From the NCBI GenBank assembly GCA_019416425.1, contig DXXK01000030.1, forward strand, positions 6,412 to 70,411: a stretch of 64,000 nucleotides of DNA. The letters are read 5' to 3'. The translations under genes and the position numbers were made by a program. Below the pieces are notes generated by a model. It did not search any database and was not told where the DNA came from. It worked only from the letters and a program-made list of their open reading frames with translations. The first letter of the stretch is position 1. Each line of letters begins with the position of its first letter. This DNA is from Bacteroidales bacterium. GTDB lineage: Bacteria; Bacteroidota; Bacteroidia; Bacteroidales; Muribaculaceae. Of the stretch, positions 8,677 to 18,488 are shown in pieces.

Positions 8677-10206
8677 ATGAAGATAAGCAAAATCATATAT
8701 GCGCTTGCCCTGACGCTGAGCATAGGGGCAGTATCGTGTAACGATGACCTGGCGGAGCCTCCCATCCCGACACCCGACGGAGGCCGCATCGGCCTGGGCA
8801 CCTGGGACGACCCGATGACGGCGGCGCAGGTCCTGACGGGCTACACCAACGATTCCATCGCGCAGCCGTGGGCCACGGGCTATATCGTGGGATACTGCAA
8901 CACGAACGTCAGCAACACGATGTCGGAGAAGTCGGCGGTGCTGCAGGGCGAGGGATGTACCGTCGCCACCAACATGCTGATATCCTACATCGACCCGACC
9001 GCCCCGGGTGTCTCGCTGACCTGGGAGGACTGCGCCACGGTGCAGCTGCCCAGCGGAGCTGTCCGAAATGCATTGAACCTTAAGGACCATCCCGAGAACT
9101 TCGGCAAGTTAGTGACCCTGCGGGGCACCACCGGCTCCAAATACTGCGGCGCCTACGGCATCCGCTCGGTGGTTGACTACGAATGGGGTGACAAGGGTAA
9201 GGAGACCACAGCCGAGGATGTGGCTCCGGTATCCTACCTGTTCCAGGGCTTCGATACCTCGACGGACCTGAACGCCTACAAGGCTCAGGGCTGGCGTGTG
9301 CTGACCGTATCGGGCAGCACGCTGGGCTGGGGCATCGCCACCGAGGGCTCGCGGAACTATATCGTTGCCAGCGCCTACAACGCGCCGGTCAACGGCGGCC
9401 CGTACGAGTCATGGCTTGTTAGCCCGGCGGTGAACATAGACGAGAGCGTGGAGAAGACACTGTCGTTCAACATGCGGGCGGGATACAGCACGCCTGATTC
9501 CTCCATGGAGGTATGGCTCATGAAGGACAACAAGCCTGTGAGCCGACTGGAGGCAAATATACCCGCGGCACCGGCCGACGGCTACAGCGAGTGGGTCAAA
9601 ACCACGGTCGACCTCTCGGCACAGGAGGGCGACATCAAGGTGGCATGGCGCTACCGTACGGAGCACGGCGGCAGCGAGTGCACCGCCTACTGTCTGGACA
9701 ACGTTAACATCGGCGGCGCTCCCGAGGTGGTCTACGCCGGTCTTGACGGCGCGGCCGCAAGCATCAACTGGACCTTCGACAACGTGAACCTGGGAGGCCT
9801 GAGCTACGTATGGAGCTGGACCGAGCGTAACGGCGGACATTACCTGTACGGTACGGCCTACTCCGGTGGCTCGCACGAGACGCTGGCCTACGCCATCTCG
9901 CCAGTCGTGAACCTGTCAGGCTACACCCGCCTGCGCGTGCAGTTCGAGCATGCCGCCAACTATCAGCGCAACATCAAGCAGCTGTGCGGATTCATGATCC
10001 GTAAGGAGGGGGAGACCGAGTGGACACAGCTCGACATCCCCGACTGGCCCAAGTCCGGAACATGGGACTTCTCGAATTCCGGCGAGATCGACCTGTCGGC
10101 CTACGAGAGCCAGCGCGTCCAGTTCGCCTTCAAGTACGCATCGACGGCACAGACCGCCGACTCGTGGGAAATCCGGAACTTCCAGGTTACAGGTAAGTCA
10201 AAATGA
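8677..10206 (+). CDS. Lipoprotein with DUF6359-like and choice-of-anchor J domains
   Basis: A 509-residue protein with a lipoprotein signal (SIGAVSC, Cys21). The N-terminal part (about residues 38-175) looks like the OB-type DUF6359 domain, with WATGYIVGY. A choice-of-anchor J/cleaved-adhesin-like jelly roll follows (about 188-345), then a second one (about 362-509, with LSYVWSW, FEHAANYQ and DSWEIRN). The last module recurs in the next protein and in the second endonuclease I. It starts 12 bases after the TonB receptor and overlaps the next gene by 4 bases (ATGA). It is probably surface exposed; a role in capturing substrate for the receptor is inference. Confidence 0.8.
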   Translation: MKISKIIYALALTLSIGAVSCNDDLAEPPIPTPDGGRIGLGTWDDPMTAAQVLTGYTNDSIAQPWATGYIVGYCNTNVSNTMSEKSAVLQGEGCTVATNMLISYIDPTAPGVSLTWEDCATVQLPSGAVRNALNLKDHPENFGKLVTLRGTTGSKYCGAYGIRSVVDYEWGDKGKETTAEDVAPVSYLFQGFDTSTDLNAYKAQGWRVLTVSGSTLGWGIATEGSRNYIVASAYNAPVNGGPYESWLVSPAVNIDESVEKTLSFNMRAGYSTPDSSMEVWLMKDNKPVSRLEANIPAAPADGYSEWVKTTVDLSAQEGDIKVAWRYRTEHGGSECTAYCLDNVNIGGAPEVVYAGLDGAAASINWTFDNVNLGGLSYVWSWTERNGGHYLYGTAYSGGSHETLAYAISPVVNLSGYTRLRVQFEHAANYQRNIKQLCGFMIRKEGETEWTQLDIPDWPKSGTWDFSNSGEIDLSAYESQRVQFAFKYASTAQTADSWEIRNFQVTGKSK

Positions 10207-11978
10207 ACAGAAAGATGAAAGCACATAACAGAATCATACTGGGCATCGGAGCCGTGGCGCTGGCCGCGGGGATGTGGTCGTGTCAGGCCGACATGGACAA
10301 TCCCGGGCTACAGGTCCCCGAGGCCACCATCAAGCCCAACACCACCATCCTGGAGCTGAAGGACAAGTTCGAGAACCAGACGGTGCTGTTAGGCAATAAG
10401 GAGGACGGCAGTCCCTACATAATCCACGGACGTGTGGTATCGTCCGACGCCTCGGGCAACATCTACCAGAACCTAGTGATCCAGGACGAGACCGCGGCGC
10501 TGACCTTCTCCATCCGTCAGGGGAGCATGTACACCAGCTACCGCCTGGGTCAGGATGTGGTAGTGGACATGACGGGCCTCTACCTGGGCTACTACCGCGG
10601 CCTGCAGCAGGTGGGCGCTCCGGGCGATCCCTACAACGGACAGCCGCAGTTAGGCTTCATGGCCTATGACTATTGGCTGGCACACGCACAGAAGAACGGC
10701 GTGCCCGATCCCACGACGCAGGTCGTGACGCTGGACCAGAGCTGGCCCGCGGACAACATGTACGCCGTGGCGCTGACGCTGCCCATAGCCAACACAGACC
10801 TGACCCGCAAGCAGAGCCAGCTGGTGGAATTGCGCAACGTGCACTTCCCAGAGGCCGACGGACAGACCAAGTACGGCATCTACCAGGAGACCGTATCGCG
10901 TTACCTGAAGAACGAGGAGGGGGACTCCATAGCCGTACGCATCTCGGGCTACAGTAACTTCTACAACGACGTGCTGCCCGAAGGCACCGGCAAGGTGCGC
11001 GGCATCTTAGGCTACTATGGCGACTCGTGGCAGCTGACCATCCGCGACAAGAACGACGTGCAGATCAGCACCAAGGGCAGCGAGAAGGACCCATACTCAG
11101 TGACGGAGGCCCTGGAGGCCGACAATTTCGGCAACCGAGGGTGGACCGAGGGTTATATAGTGGGTTCCGTCAAGGCCGGCGAGAACGCCGAGTCGTCGGC
11201 CAACTGTATCTTCGGCGCGAACGCCGAGATGGACAACAACCTGCTGATAGCTGCCTCGGCCGACGAGACCGATGTGGCCAAGTGCCTGACCGTGGAGCTG
11301 CCGCAGGGATCGCTGCTGCGCCGTTACGGGAACCTTGTGGACAATCCCGGTGTTTATAAGAAGAAACTGACCATCAAGGGCGAGATCGGCATGTATCTGG
11401 CGCACACAGGCATCGTTGACAACACCGGCGCCGTGGGCACGTTCCAGATCGAGGGTGTAGAGATCAAGGTCCCGACCGGTGACTTCAAGGAGGTGTTCAA
11501 GTCGCTTGAGACTAACTCCACACAGGCCGACGTGACACGTGACTGGACATTTGAGAACATCATCTTAGGCTCGGGTCTGAGCTATGTTTGGAGCTGGAAG
11601 GTCTACAACGGATCGGGTTATCTGAACGGCAGCGCCTTCGCCGGCAGCGCCAAGGAAGCCCTGTCGTATGCGGTCAGTCCCGTGATCGACCTGACCGAGA
11701 TGCTGGAGGCCAAGGCAAGCTTCCGCCATGCCGCCAAGTTCCAGACCAGCCTGCGTGAGCTGTGCGGTTTCGCCGTTCGCGAGGCAGGCAGCACTGCATG
11801 GACAGAGTTCCCGATTCCGGTATGGCCCGAGGCAGGCTCCTGGAAGTTCGTAGGCTCGGGCGACATCGACATCAGTGCCTTCGCCGGCAAGAAAATCCAG
11901 ATAGCCTTCAAGTACGGCTCCTCCGCTCAGGGTGCCGACACCTGGGAGATCAACGACGCCACCGTGATGGCCCGTTGA
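10203..11978 (+). CDS. DUF5689/DUF6359-type lipoprotein with choice-of-anchor J domain
   Basis: A 591-residue protein with a lipoprotein signal (AAGMWSC). After the signal comes a DUF5689-like OB-fold region (about 40-285; YIIHGRVVSSDASGNIYQNL is typical). A second OB-like DUF6359 copy follows (about 290-425; WTEGYIVGSV), and a C-terminal jelly roll (446-591; LSYVWSW, FRHAAKFQ, WPEAG.WKF and DTWEIND). Translation is coupled to the preceding gene by an ATGA overlap. A strong terminator follows. It is probably an outer-membrane surface protein that works with the TonB receptor. OB folds often bind nucleic acids or oligosaccharides; no ligand can be read from sequence. Confidence 0.8.
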   Translation: MNRKMKAHNRIILGIGAVALAAGMWSCQADMDNPGLQVPEATIKPNTTILELKDKFENQTVLLGNKEDGSPYIIHGRVVSSDASGNIYQNLVIQDETAALTFSIRQGSMYTSYRLGQDVVVDMTGLYLGYYRGLQQVGAPGDPYNGQPQLGFMAYDYWLAHAQKNGVPDPTTQVVTLDQSWPADNMYAVALTLPIANTDLTRKQSQLVELRNVHFPEADGQTKYGIYQETVSRYLKNEEGDSIAVRISGYSNFYNDVLPEGTGKVRGILGYYGDSWQLTIRDKNDVQISTKGSEKDPYSVTEALEADNFGNRGWTEGYIVGSVKAGENAESSANCIFGANAEMDNNLLIAASADETDVAKCLTVELPQGSLLRRYGNLVDNPGVYKKKLTIKGEIGMYLAHTGIVDNTGAVGTFQIEGVEIKVPTGDFKEVFKSLETNSTQADVTRDWTFENIILGSGLSYVWSWKVYNGSGYLNGSAFAGSAKEALSYAVSPVIDLTEMLEAKASFRHAAKFQTSLRELCGFAVREAGSTAWTEFPIPVWPEAGSWKFVGSGDIDISAFAGKKIQIAFKYGSSAQGADTWEINDATVMAR

Positions 11979-11993
11979 TAGGCTGAGAAAACC

Positions 11994-12033
11994 AATACCG
12001 CCGGAGTCCGCATGCGCTCCGGCGGTATTTTTT
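11994..12033 (+). terminator. Terminator of the deoC-to-lipoprotein operon
   Basis: AATACCGCCGGAG (11994-12006) pairs perfectly with CTCCGGCGGTATT (12017-12029) and is followed by a T run. It separates the receptor operon from the first endonuclease I gene. Confidence 0.88.
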
Positions 12034-12044
12034 AGATATTGCGT

Positions 12045-13745
12045 ATGAAAAGACATTTACTCACATTGATGCTGGCGTGTGTGTCCCTGGCGGCCTGGTG
12101 CGCCTATACTCCCGGATATTACGACCGTCTGGACGGCAAGAAGCGCGAGGCGCTGAAGACAGCCGTGAAGCAGAGCGTCCAGAGCCATCGGCAGCTCACC
12201 TACTCACAGCTGCCGGGGTACTGGCAGTACACCGACGTATACCCCGAGCTTTACAACGGCTGCAAGCGTTGGTGGGAGATGTATTCCGACGAGATGTACC
12301 TGATTCAGGACGGTCAGAACGCATTCCAGAGCTTCTCCGGCTACCGCATGCAGCGCGAGCATTCGGTTCCCAAGTCCTGGTGGAAGCTTAACGGCGAAGT
12401 TGAGTACACCGCTGCCTACTCTGACCTGTGGAACCTGTATCCCAGCAATGGCTCGGCCAACCAGGCCAAGCTGAACTATCCTTTCGGCCCGTGCCAGAGC
12501 ACCACTTTCGACAACGGCGTCAGCAAGGTAGGCACGCCCAAGAACGGCTATGGGGGCGGCTCTGCACGTGTGTTCGAGCCTGCCGACCAGTACAAGGGGG
12601 ATTTTGCCCGCTCGTTCTTCTACATGGCCTGCGTCTACGACGACATCAACTGGGTGATCAACTACATGTTCCGCCGGGAGACGTATCCCACGCTGGTACC
12701 CTGGGCCATGAACATGCTGCTGCAGTGGGCGCGCCAGGATCCCGTGAGCCAGAAGGAGATAGACCGCAACAACCTGGTTGAACAATACCAGGGCAACCGT
12801 AATCCTTTCGTGGACTTCCCCGAGCTTGGTGAATACATCTGGGGCGTGCGTGACACCGAGACATTCCTGATCGCCGACCAGGAGATAATAGACCCTACGC
12901 CGCCGATCACAGGCGACCCGACACTGACGGCACCCGTCAACGGCGAGGAGATGGACTTCGGCCAGACCGCCGCCGGACATTCGGTCACCAACGCGCTTGA
13001 GATCCGCGGCGCCAACTTCACGTCGCCGCTGTCGGTACGCGTGGTTGGTGCGGACCGCAACCTGTTCCGCATCGGCGTGTCGGAAATCCCTGCCTCCACG
13101 CTCAACGCCGCCGGAGGCTATCTGCTGGACATTACCTATCTGCCGACTGAGGTCGGCAGCCACGAGGCCAAGCTGACGCTATACGACGGGGGCCTGGAGG
13201 GATCTGTAGCCGTGACGCTCCATGGTGAAGCGCTGCCTGTGCCTGAGATGACGGCACTGACGGCGCTGCCGGCTTCCGAAATCACCGACAACAGCTACGT
13301 GGCCAACTGGGAGGCGCCGTCAGGAATAGCCGATTACTATACCGTCACCCGCGTGCGCTACAACGGCGCCGACCAGGAGAGCGAGACCTATGAGACAGGG
13401 GAGACGTCACTGCTGATTACCGGGCGCGACCCTGCGATAGCCGAGACATATACCGTCACCTACAGCCGCCTGGGACTGACATCGCCCGATTCGAACACCA
13501 TTTACATCGCAGCCGGAGGCGTGTCCTCGTTCCAGACGGAGGTCCCGTACCGTGTATTCGCCATCGACGAGGGGATCCAGATACTGTCCGGCGACGGAAT
13601 GCCGATACGTGACCTGACCATTACCGACACGGCGGGTCAAATCCTGTTTCAAGGAGATGTCCCCGATGGAACCGTGATACCGATTCAGCAGGGTGTCTAT
13701 CTGCTGTTCGCTCCGGGCCATAAAGCGCATAAAATAGTGAAATAA
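12045..13745 (+). CDS. Secreted endonuclease I family protein with Ig-like and FN3-like domains
   Basis: A 566-residue extracellular nuclease of the EndA/Vvn family (beta-beta-alpha metal fold), which cuts DNA and RNA non-specifically. A signal peptide (to about residue 20) precedes the catalytic domain, with REHSVPKSWW (E105, H106) and DLWNLYPSNGSANQ (from D127). C-terminal to it are an Ig-like domain (about 290-395), an FN3-like domain (about 400-490) and a short tail ending KAHKIVK, which resembles a type IX secretion sorting domain. I prefer ATG at 12045 to TTG at 12039 because it gives a clean signal peptide. It follows the operon terminator closely and so has its own start. Confidence 0.88.
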   Translation: MKRHLLTLMLACVSLAAWCAYTPGYYDRLDGKKREALKTAVKQSVQSHRQLTYSQLPGYWQYTDVYPELYNGCKRWWEMYSDEMYLIQDGQNAFQSFSGYRMQREHSVPKSWWKLNGEVEYTAAYSDLWNLYPSNGSANQAKLNYPFGPCQSTTFDNGVSKVGTPKNGYGGGSARVFEPADQYKGDFARSFFYMACVYDDINWVINYMFRRETYPTLVPWAMNMLLQWARQDPVSQKEIDRNNLVEQYQGNRNPFVDFPELGEYIWGVRDTETFLIADQEIIDPTPPITGDPTLTAPVNGEEMDFGQTAAGHSVTNALEIRGANFTSPLSVRVVGADRNLFRIGVSEIPASTLNAAGGYLLDITYLPTEVGSHEAKLTLYDGGLEGSVAVTLHGEALPVPEMTALTALPASEITDNSYVANWEAPSGIADYYTVTRVRYNGADQESETYETGETSLLITGRDPAIAETYTVTYSRLGLTSPDSNTIYIAAGGVSSFQTEVPYRVFAIDEGIQILSGDGMPIRDLTITDTAGQILFQGDVPDGTVIPIQQGVYLLFAPGHKAHKIVK

Positions 13746-13807
13746 TCCGTATCCCGATTTTTTTATCGGTTTGGATGTTGATATATCATCTTTTTTGATT
13801 AAATTTG

Positions 13808-13843
13808 CTCCGCCAAGCATTGTGTCGCATGGCGGAGTCTTTT
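13808..13843 (+). terminator. Terminator after the first endonuclease I
   Basis: CTCCGCCA (13808-13815) pairs with TGGCGGAG (13830-13837) and is followed by TCTTTT. It also argues that the downstream gene does not begin at 13805 but at 13889. Confidence 0.75.
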
Positions 13844-13888
13844 CATGCACAACAGAACGCACCGAGCGTGCGCAAGAACCTGACTAAA

Positions 13889-15436
13889 ATGGTAAAAAAA
13901 TACAGTTTCAGAAGCGTATTGGCTGCAGTTGCCCTCGGCACGGGGGGAATGCCCCTGTTCGCGGGCTACCCGGCGGGCTACTACAATACTCTGAACGGCA
14001 AATGCGGCGACGCGTTGCTTGAGGCCGTAAAGGAAATGGCCGACGGCCATAAGGTGATCAGTTACGGCAGCAAGACGTGGGAGGCCTTCCGGTCCACCGA
14101 CGTCCGCACTATCGACGGCGTGGATTACTGGTGGGACATGTACAGCAACAACCTGGTTGAAACCTCCGGCCACGCCAGCCTGAACATAGAGCATTCCGTG
14201 GCCAACTCCTGGTGGGGCAAGACCAAGAACGATGCCTACAAGGACATAGTGCATCTGAACCCGTCGGATGCCGATGCCAACAACCGTAAGGCCAACTATC
14301 CTCTGTGCGAGCTCCAGACTGTGACCTGGGACAACGGCGTCACCTATGTCGGCATCCCGAAGAACGGCCAGGGTGGCGGATCCGGCAAGGGTTACGAGCC
14401 TACGGACGAGTATAAGGGCGATTTCGCCCGCGTGTTCATGTACATGTTCTGCACATACGACGACATCAGCTGGGCCGACAAGACAGCTTGGATGTACAGC
14501 ATGAGCGGAGGGAAGGCTGTGCTGCAGCCCTGGGCGCAGGCCCTCCTGATGGACTGGTCGCAGAACGATGCCGTAAGCCAGAAGGAGCGTGACCGCAACG
14601 ACGGAATCTACAAGGAGCAGCGCAACCGCAATCCCTTCATTGACTTCCCCGACCTTGCCGACCATATCTGGGGCAGCCGGAAGACCATACCCTTCTCGAC
14701 GGGAGGCGCCACGGGAGGCGATGATCCGGATCCGCAGGGCGACCTGCTGGAATGGCTCCAGTCCACCAATACGGAACTGTCCGAAGGCTGGACATACGAA
14801 ATCATAGATATGGATCCGGCTCTGAGCTATGTATGGACCTGGAAATCAAGTGACGTAAAGACTTATTATCTGAACGGCAGCGGTTTCAAGGGAACCCCTT
14901 ACGCGGCCGAGGCCTATGCCTGGAGTCCTGTCGTGGACCTGACTGATTGCAGTGGCGCCAAGTTCAGCTTCGAGCACGCCGCAAGATACCAGACCACACT
15001 CCGCGACTACTGCCGTGTGGCCGTACGCGAGGACGGCAACCAGGACGTGACGCTGCTGGACATACCCGAGTGGCCCGAGGCCGGCGCCTGGAAGTTCGTC
15101 AAGTCTGGGGACATCGACCTGTCGGACTTCTGCGGCAAGAAGGTTCAGGTCGGCTTCCGTTACAAGTCCGACTCCAACGGAGCCGATACCTGGGAGATCA
15201 ACAACGCCATGCTGAACAAGACCCGGAAGCCGAGCGGCATCCAGGATGTCCCGGCCTACGGCGAGGAAGACGACAGCTTCCTGGTTGAGGTATGGGGCAA
15301 CAATATCCTGGCGCCGGAAGGGGCTGTTATCTTCGACCTCAACGGCCGTCAGGTCAGCGGCGAGAACCTGGCCCGCGGCGTATATATCGTGGTGAAGCCA
15401 TCCTTCCGCAAGTCGGTCAAGGTACTGGTGAAGTAA
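13889..15436 (+). CDS. Secreted endonuclease I with choice-of-anchor J domain and sorting tail
   Basis: A 515-residue paralogue of the preceding endonuclease I. A signal peptide (VLAAVALGTGGMPLFA) leads into a catalytic domain with IEHSVANSWW (E101, H102) and HLNPSDADANNRKANYP. A jelly-roll module follows (about 297-443; LSYVWTW, FEHAARYQ and DTWEINN), almost the same as those ending the two lipoproteins upstream. The last 65 residues (GAVIFDLNGRQVSG, ending KVLVK) look like a type IX secretion type A sorting domain. Start 13889 is chosen because a longer frame from 13805 runs through a terminator hairpin and lacks a signal peptide at its start. Confidence 0.88.
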   Translation: MVKKYSFRSVLAAVALGTGGMPLFAGYPAGYYNTLNGKCGDALLEAVKEMADGHKVISYGSKTWEAFRSTDVRTIDGVDYWWDMYSNNLVETSGHASLNIEHSVANSWWGKTKNDAYKDIVHLNPSDADANNRKANYPLCELQTVTWDNGVTYVGIPKNGQGGGSGKGYEPTDEYKGDFARVFMYMFCTYDDISWADKTAWMYSMSGGKAVLQPWAQALLMDWSQNDAVSQKERDRNDGIYKEQRNRNPFIDFPDLADHIWGSRKTIPFSTGGATGGDDPDPQGDLLEWLQSTNTELSEGWTYEIIDMDPALSYVWTWKSSDVKTYYLNGSGFKGTPYAAEAYAWSPVVDLTDCSGAKFSFEHAARYQTTLRDYCRVAVREDGNQDVTLLDIPEWPEAGAWKFVKSGDIDLSDFCGKKVQVGFRYKSDSNGADTWEINNAMLNKTRKPSGIQDVPAYGEEDDSFLVEVWGNNILAPEGAVIFDLNGRQVSGENLARGVYIVVKPSFRKSVKVLVK

Positions 15437-15498
15437 AGCCATCATTCCGATGATTATCAAACTGAAATAAAGACCATCTAATACATAAAAAAACACGT

Positions 15499-17358
15499 AT
15501 GCTACAGGAAACGAATGTAAAAGCCATCGACAAGGTGGTGATACGTTTTGCCGGAGATTCAGGCGACGGCATGCAGTTGGCCGGCAACATCTTCTCGAAC
15601 ATCTCGGCCGAGAAGGGCGACCAGATTTCCACGTTCCCGGACTATCCGGCTGAGATCCGAGCCCCGCAGGGGTCGCTCAGCGGAGTGTCAGGCTACCAGG
15701 TGAGTGTAGGACGCGGTGTTTACACCCCCGGCGACGAGGCCGACGTGCTCGTGGCCATGAACCCCGCCGCGCTCAAGACCAACCTGAAGTACCTCAAGAA
15801 GGATGGCGTCATCGTGTGTGACAGCGACTCCTTCACTCCAGCCAACCTCAAGAAGGCGGAGTATGCCACGGACGATCCCATCACGGAGCTGGGCATCGAT
15901 GTGAACCACATCATGCTGGTGCCCATGACCACCCTTATCAAGGCAGCCCTGGCTGACTCGGGCGCCGACCAGAAGACCATGATGAAGAGCCGCAACATGC
16001 TGGCATTAGGCATCATCTGCTGGATTTTCGACCGCCCTGTAGAGTCCGTGTTGCGTAAGCTGCGCGCCAAGTTCGCCAAGAAGCCGGCGGTCTACGAGGC
16101 CAACGCCAAGGTGATCCGCGCCGGCTGGGACTACGGCCACAACACCCACAGCTCGCTGCCCGTCTACCGTGTGGATACCAGCGACGCGCGTCCAGGCACA
16201 TACACCGACGTGACCGGCAACACGGCAACTGCATGGGGACTGATCATGGCCAGCGAGAAGAGTGGCCGACCGCTGTTCTTAGGCTCATATCCCATAACTC
16301 CGGCAACCGACATCCTGCATGAGCTGGCCAAGCGCAAGGATCTGGGCGTCAAGGCCTGTCAGATGGAGGATGAGATTGCCGGCGTATGCTCGGCGATCGG
16401 CGCAAGCTATGCAGGCCACCTGGCTGTCACTTCGACATCGGGGCCCGGCCTGGCACTGAAGTCGGAAGGTATCGGCCTGGCCGTGATGGCCGAGCTGCCG
16501 CTCGTCGTAATCGACGTTCAGCGCGGCGGTCCCTCGACGGGTCTTCCCACCAAGACCGAGCAGACGGACCTGATGCAGGCCCTGTACGGCCGCAACGGAG
16601 AGGCTCCTCTATGCGTCCTGGCCGCCACAAGCCCCACGGACTGCTTCCACATGGCCTTCGAGGCGGCCCGCATCGCCATGGAGCATATAACTCCGGTGAT
16701 ACTGCTGACGGACGCCTTCATCGCCAACGGCTCCTCCGCATGGCGCATACCCGAGGATGACGATTATCCCGAGATCCACCCGCACATCCTGACCCAGGAC
16801 ATTCTGGACAAGGGCTGGAAGCCCTACAAACGAGACGAGGCCAACATGGCACGTTACTGGGCTCTTCCCGGAACGCCGGGCGCCATGCACCGTCTGGGAG
16901 GTCTGGAGAAGGATTACGATACCAGCGTGATCAGCACCGACGGCCCGAACCACGAGCTGATGGTACATACCCGCCGTGAGAAGATTGCCCGTATCGCCAA
17001 GGAAGTTCCGCCGGTGGAGCCTATGATCGCTCCCGACGCCGACACCATCCTGGTGGGCTGGGGGGGTACCTACGGCCATCTGCTCGCCGCAGCGACCGAG
17101 CTGAACGCCATGGGACACAAAGTGGCCTTCTGGCAGTTCCGCTACATCAACCCGCTGCCGGCCAACACCTTCGAGGTCCTGAACCGCTACAAACGCGTAA
17201 TCGTGGCCGAACTCAACACAGGAATGTTTGCCGACTACCTCCAGATGCACATGCCGATGAAGGAGATTCTCCGCATCAACAAGGTGGAGGGTCAGCCCTT
17301 CCTGGTCCGCGAGGTTGTCGACGGTGTCATCGAGCATCTTAAATCTGAAACATGTTAA
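15499..17358 (+). CDS. korA: 2-oxoacid:ferredoxin oxidoreductase, fused gamma-alpha subunit
   Basis: Large subunit (619 residues) of a ferredoxin-dependent 2-oxoacid oxidoreductase, most like 2-oxoglutarate:acceptor oxidoreductase (2-oxoglutarate + CoA + oxidised ferredoxin to succinyl-CoA + CO2). The N-terminal third is the gamma domain (GDSGDGMQLAGN, then PAEIRAPQG). The rest is the pyruvate-ferredoxin-type alpha domain (FLGSYPITPATDILHEL) with a transketolase-like C-terminal part. Cytoplasmic. It sits 11 bases before korB. No ferredoxin subunit is encoded here, unlike the vor system at 51613. The substrate assignment is from family resemblance. Confidence 0.9.
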   Translation: MLQETNVKAIDKVVIRFAGDSGDGMQLAGNIFSNISAEKGDQISTFPDYPAEIRAPQGSLSGVSGYQVSVGRGVYTPGDEADVLVAMNPAALKTNLKYLKKDGVIVCDSDSFTPANLKKAEYATDDPITELGIDVNHIMLVPMTTLIKAALADSGADQKTMMKSRNMLALGIICWIFDRPVESVLRKLRAKFAKKPAVYEANAKVIRAGWDYGHNTHSSLPVYRVDTSDARPGTYTDVTGNTATAWGLIMASEKSGRPLFLGSYPITPATDILHELAKRKDLGVKACQMEDEIAGVCSAIGASYAGHLAVTSTSGPGLALKSEGIGLAVMAELPLVVIDVQRGGPSTGLPTKTEQTDLMQALYGRNGEAPLCVLAATSPTDCFHMAFEAARIAMEHITPVILLTDAFIANGSSAWRIPEDDDYPEIHPHILTQDILDKGWKPYKRDEANMARYWALPGTPGAMHRLGGLEKDYDTSVISTDGPNHELMVHTRREKIARIAKEVPPVEPMIAPDADTILVGWGGTYGHLLAAATELNAMGHKVAFWQFRYINPLPANTFEVLNRYKRVIVAELNTGMFADYLQMHMPMKEILRINKVEGQPFLVREVVDGVIEHLKSETC

Positions 17359-17369
17359 GCTAAGAAGTC

Positions 17370-18395
17370 ATGGAACAGAATGAAAACAAGGCCTACACGG
17401 CTTCCGATTATAAGAATGGACAGACGGCACGCTGGTGCCCGGGATGTGGCGACCACGCCATTCTGAACGTGCTGCACAAGGCTATGGCCGAGCTTGGCGT
17501 GCCTCCGCACATGACGGCGGTGATCTCCGGCATCGGCTGCAGCTCGCGTCTGCCGTATTACATGAACACCTACGGCATGCACACCATCCATGGTCGTGCG
17601 GCGGCCATCGCCACAGGTCTGAAAGTGGCCAATCCGGCCCTGACCGTATGGCAGATCAGCGGTGACGGCGACGGCCTGGCCATCGGCGGCAACCATTTCA
17701 TCCACTGCATACGCCGTAACGTGGACATCAACATAATGATCTTCAACAACAAGATTTACGGTCTGACCAAGGGCCAGTACTCGCCGACGTCGGACCGTGG
17801 CGCGGTGACCAAGTCGAGCCCCTATGGTACGGTTGAGGATCCCTTCATCCCGGCCGAGCTGTGCTTCGGCGCGCGCGGCAATTTCTTTGCCCGCAGCTTC
17901 GACACGAACCTGGACGTAAGCCGCGAGGTCATGGTGGCCGCTGCGCGTCACAAGGGTGCCTCCGTGGTCGAGATCCTGCAGAACTGCGTCATCTTCAACA
18001 ACGGCATCCATTCGTACATCACCGACAAGGAGGTGCGCGACGACCACACCATCCTGCTGCGTCAGGGCGAGAAGATGCTGTTCGGAAAGAACAAGGAGAA
18101 GGGTCTGGTACAGGATGGCTTCGGCCTGAAGGCCGTGACGGTAGGCGAGGACGGTTACACGCTGGACGACGTGCTGGTACACGACGCCCACACACCGCAG
18201 AACTTCCTGCATCAGCAGCTGGCCATGATGGACGGCCACGAGCTGCCTGTGGCGCTTGGCGTGATCCGCGACGTCGACGCACTGGTCTACGACCAGGAGG
18301 TAGCCCGTCAGACCGAGGAGATCCACGCCGCCAAGGGTTTCAAGTCGCTCCGTGACCTGATCACCAAGACCCAGGAGACCTGGCAGATTAAATAA
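17370..18395 (+). CDS. korB: 2-oxoacid:ferredoxin oxidoreductase, beta (TPP) subunit
   Basis: Thiamine-pyrophosphate-binding partner of KorA, 341 residues. It has the TPP-domain motifs RWCPGCGDHAILN (Cys ligands of an iron-sulfur cluster), SGIGCSSRLPYY, HGRAAAIATG and the metal-binding GDGDGLAIGGNH with IMIFNNKIYGLTKGQ. The length fits the Bacteroidetes KorB type. It is co-transcribed with korA. The complex uses reducing power to make or break 2-oxoacids in the anaerobic TCA branch. Confidence 0.92.
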   Translation: MEQNENKAYTASDYKNGQTARWCPGCGDHAILNVLHKAMAELGVPPHMTAVISGIGCSSRLPYYMNTYGMHTIHGRAAAIATGLKVANPALTVWQISGDGDGLAIGGNHFIHCIRRNVDINIMIFNNKIYGLTKGQYSPTSDRGAVTKSSPYGTVEDPFIPAELCFGARGNFFARSFDTNLDVSREVMVAAARHKGASVVEILQNCVIFNNGIHSYITDKEVRDDHTILLRQGEKMLFGKNKEKGLVQDGFGLKAVTVGEDGYTLDDVLVHDAHTPQNFLHQQLAMMDGHELPVALGVIRDVDALVYDQEVARQTEEIHAAKGFKSLRDLITKTQETWQIK

Positions 18396-18488
18396 CCGGC
18401 TCCGGAAAAGTCCGGTTGTTGAACAATAAGACTCCGGAATCCGGGGCAAAATGGCCCTACGGCCCATTTTAAGCCCCATACATGCAAA

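Noticed and set aside
12204..13163. A 319-codon minus-strand frame opposite endonuclease I
   Set aside because: It is a codon-bias shadow; the plus strand has the catalytic motifs and signal peptide.
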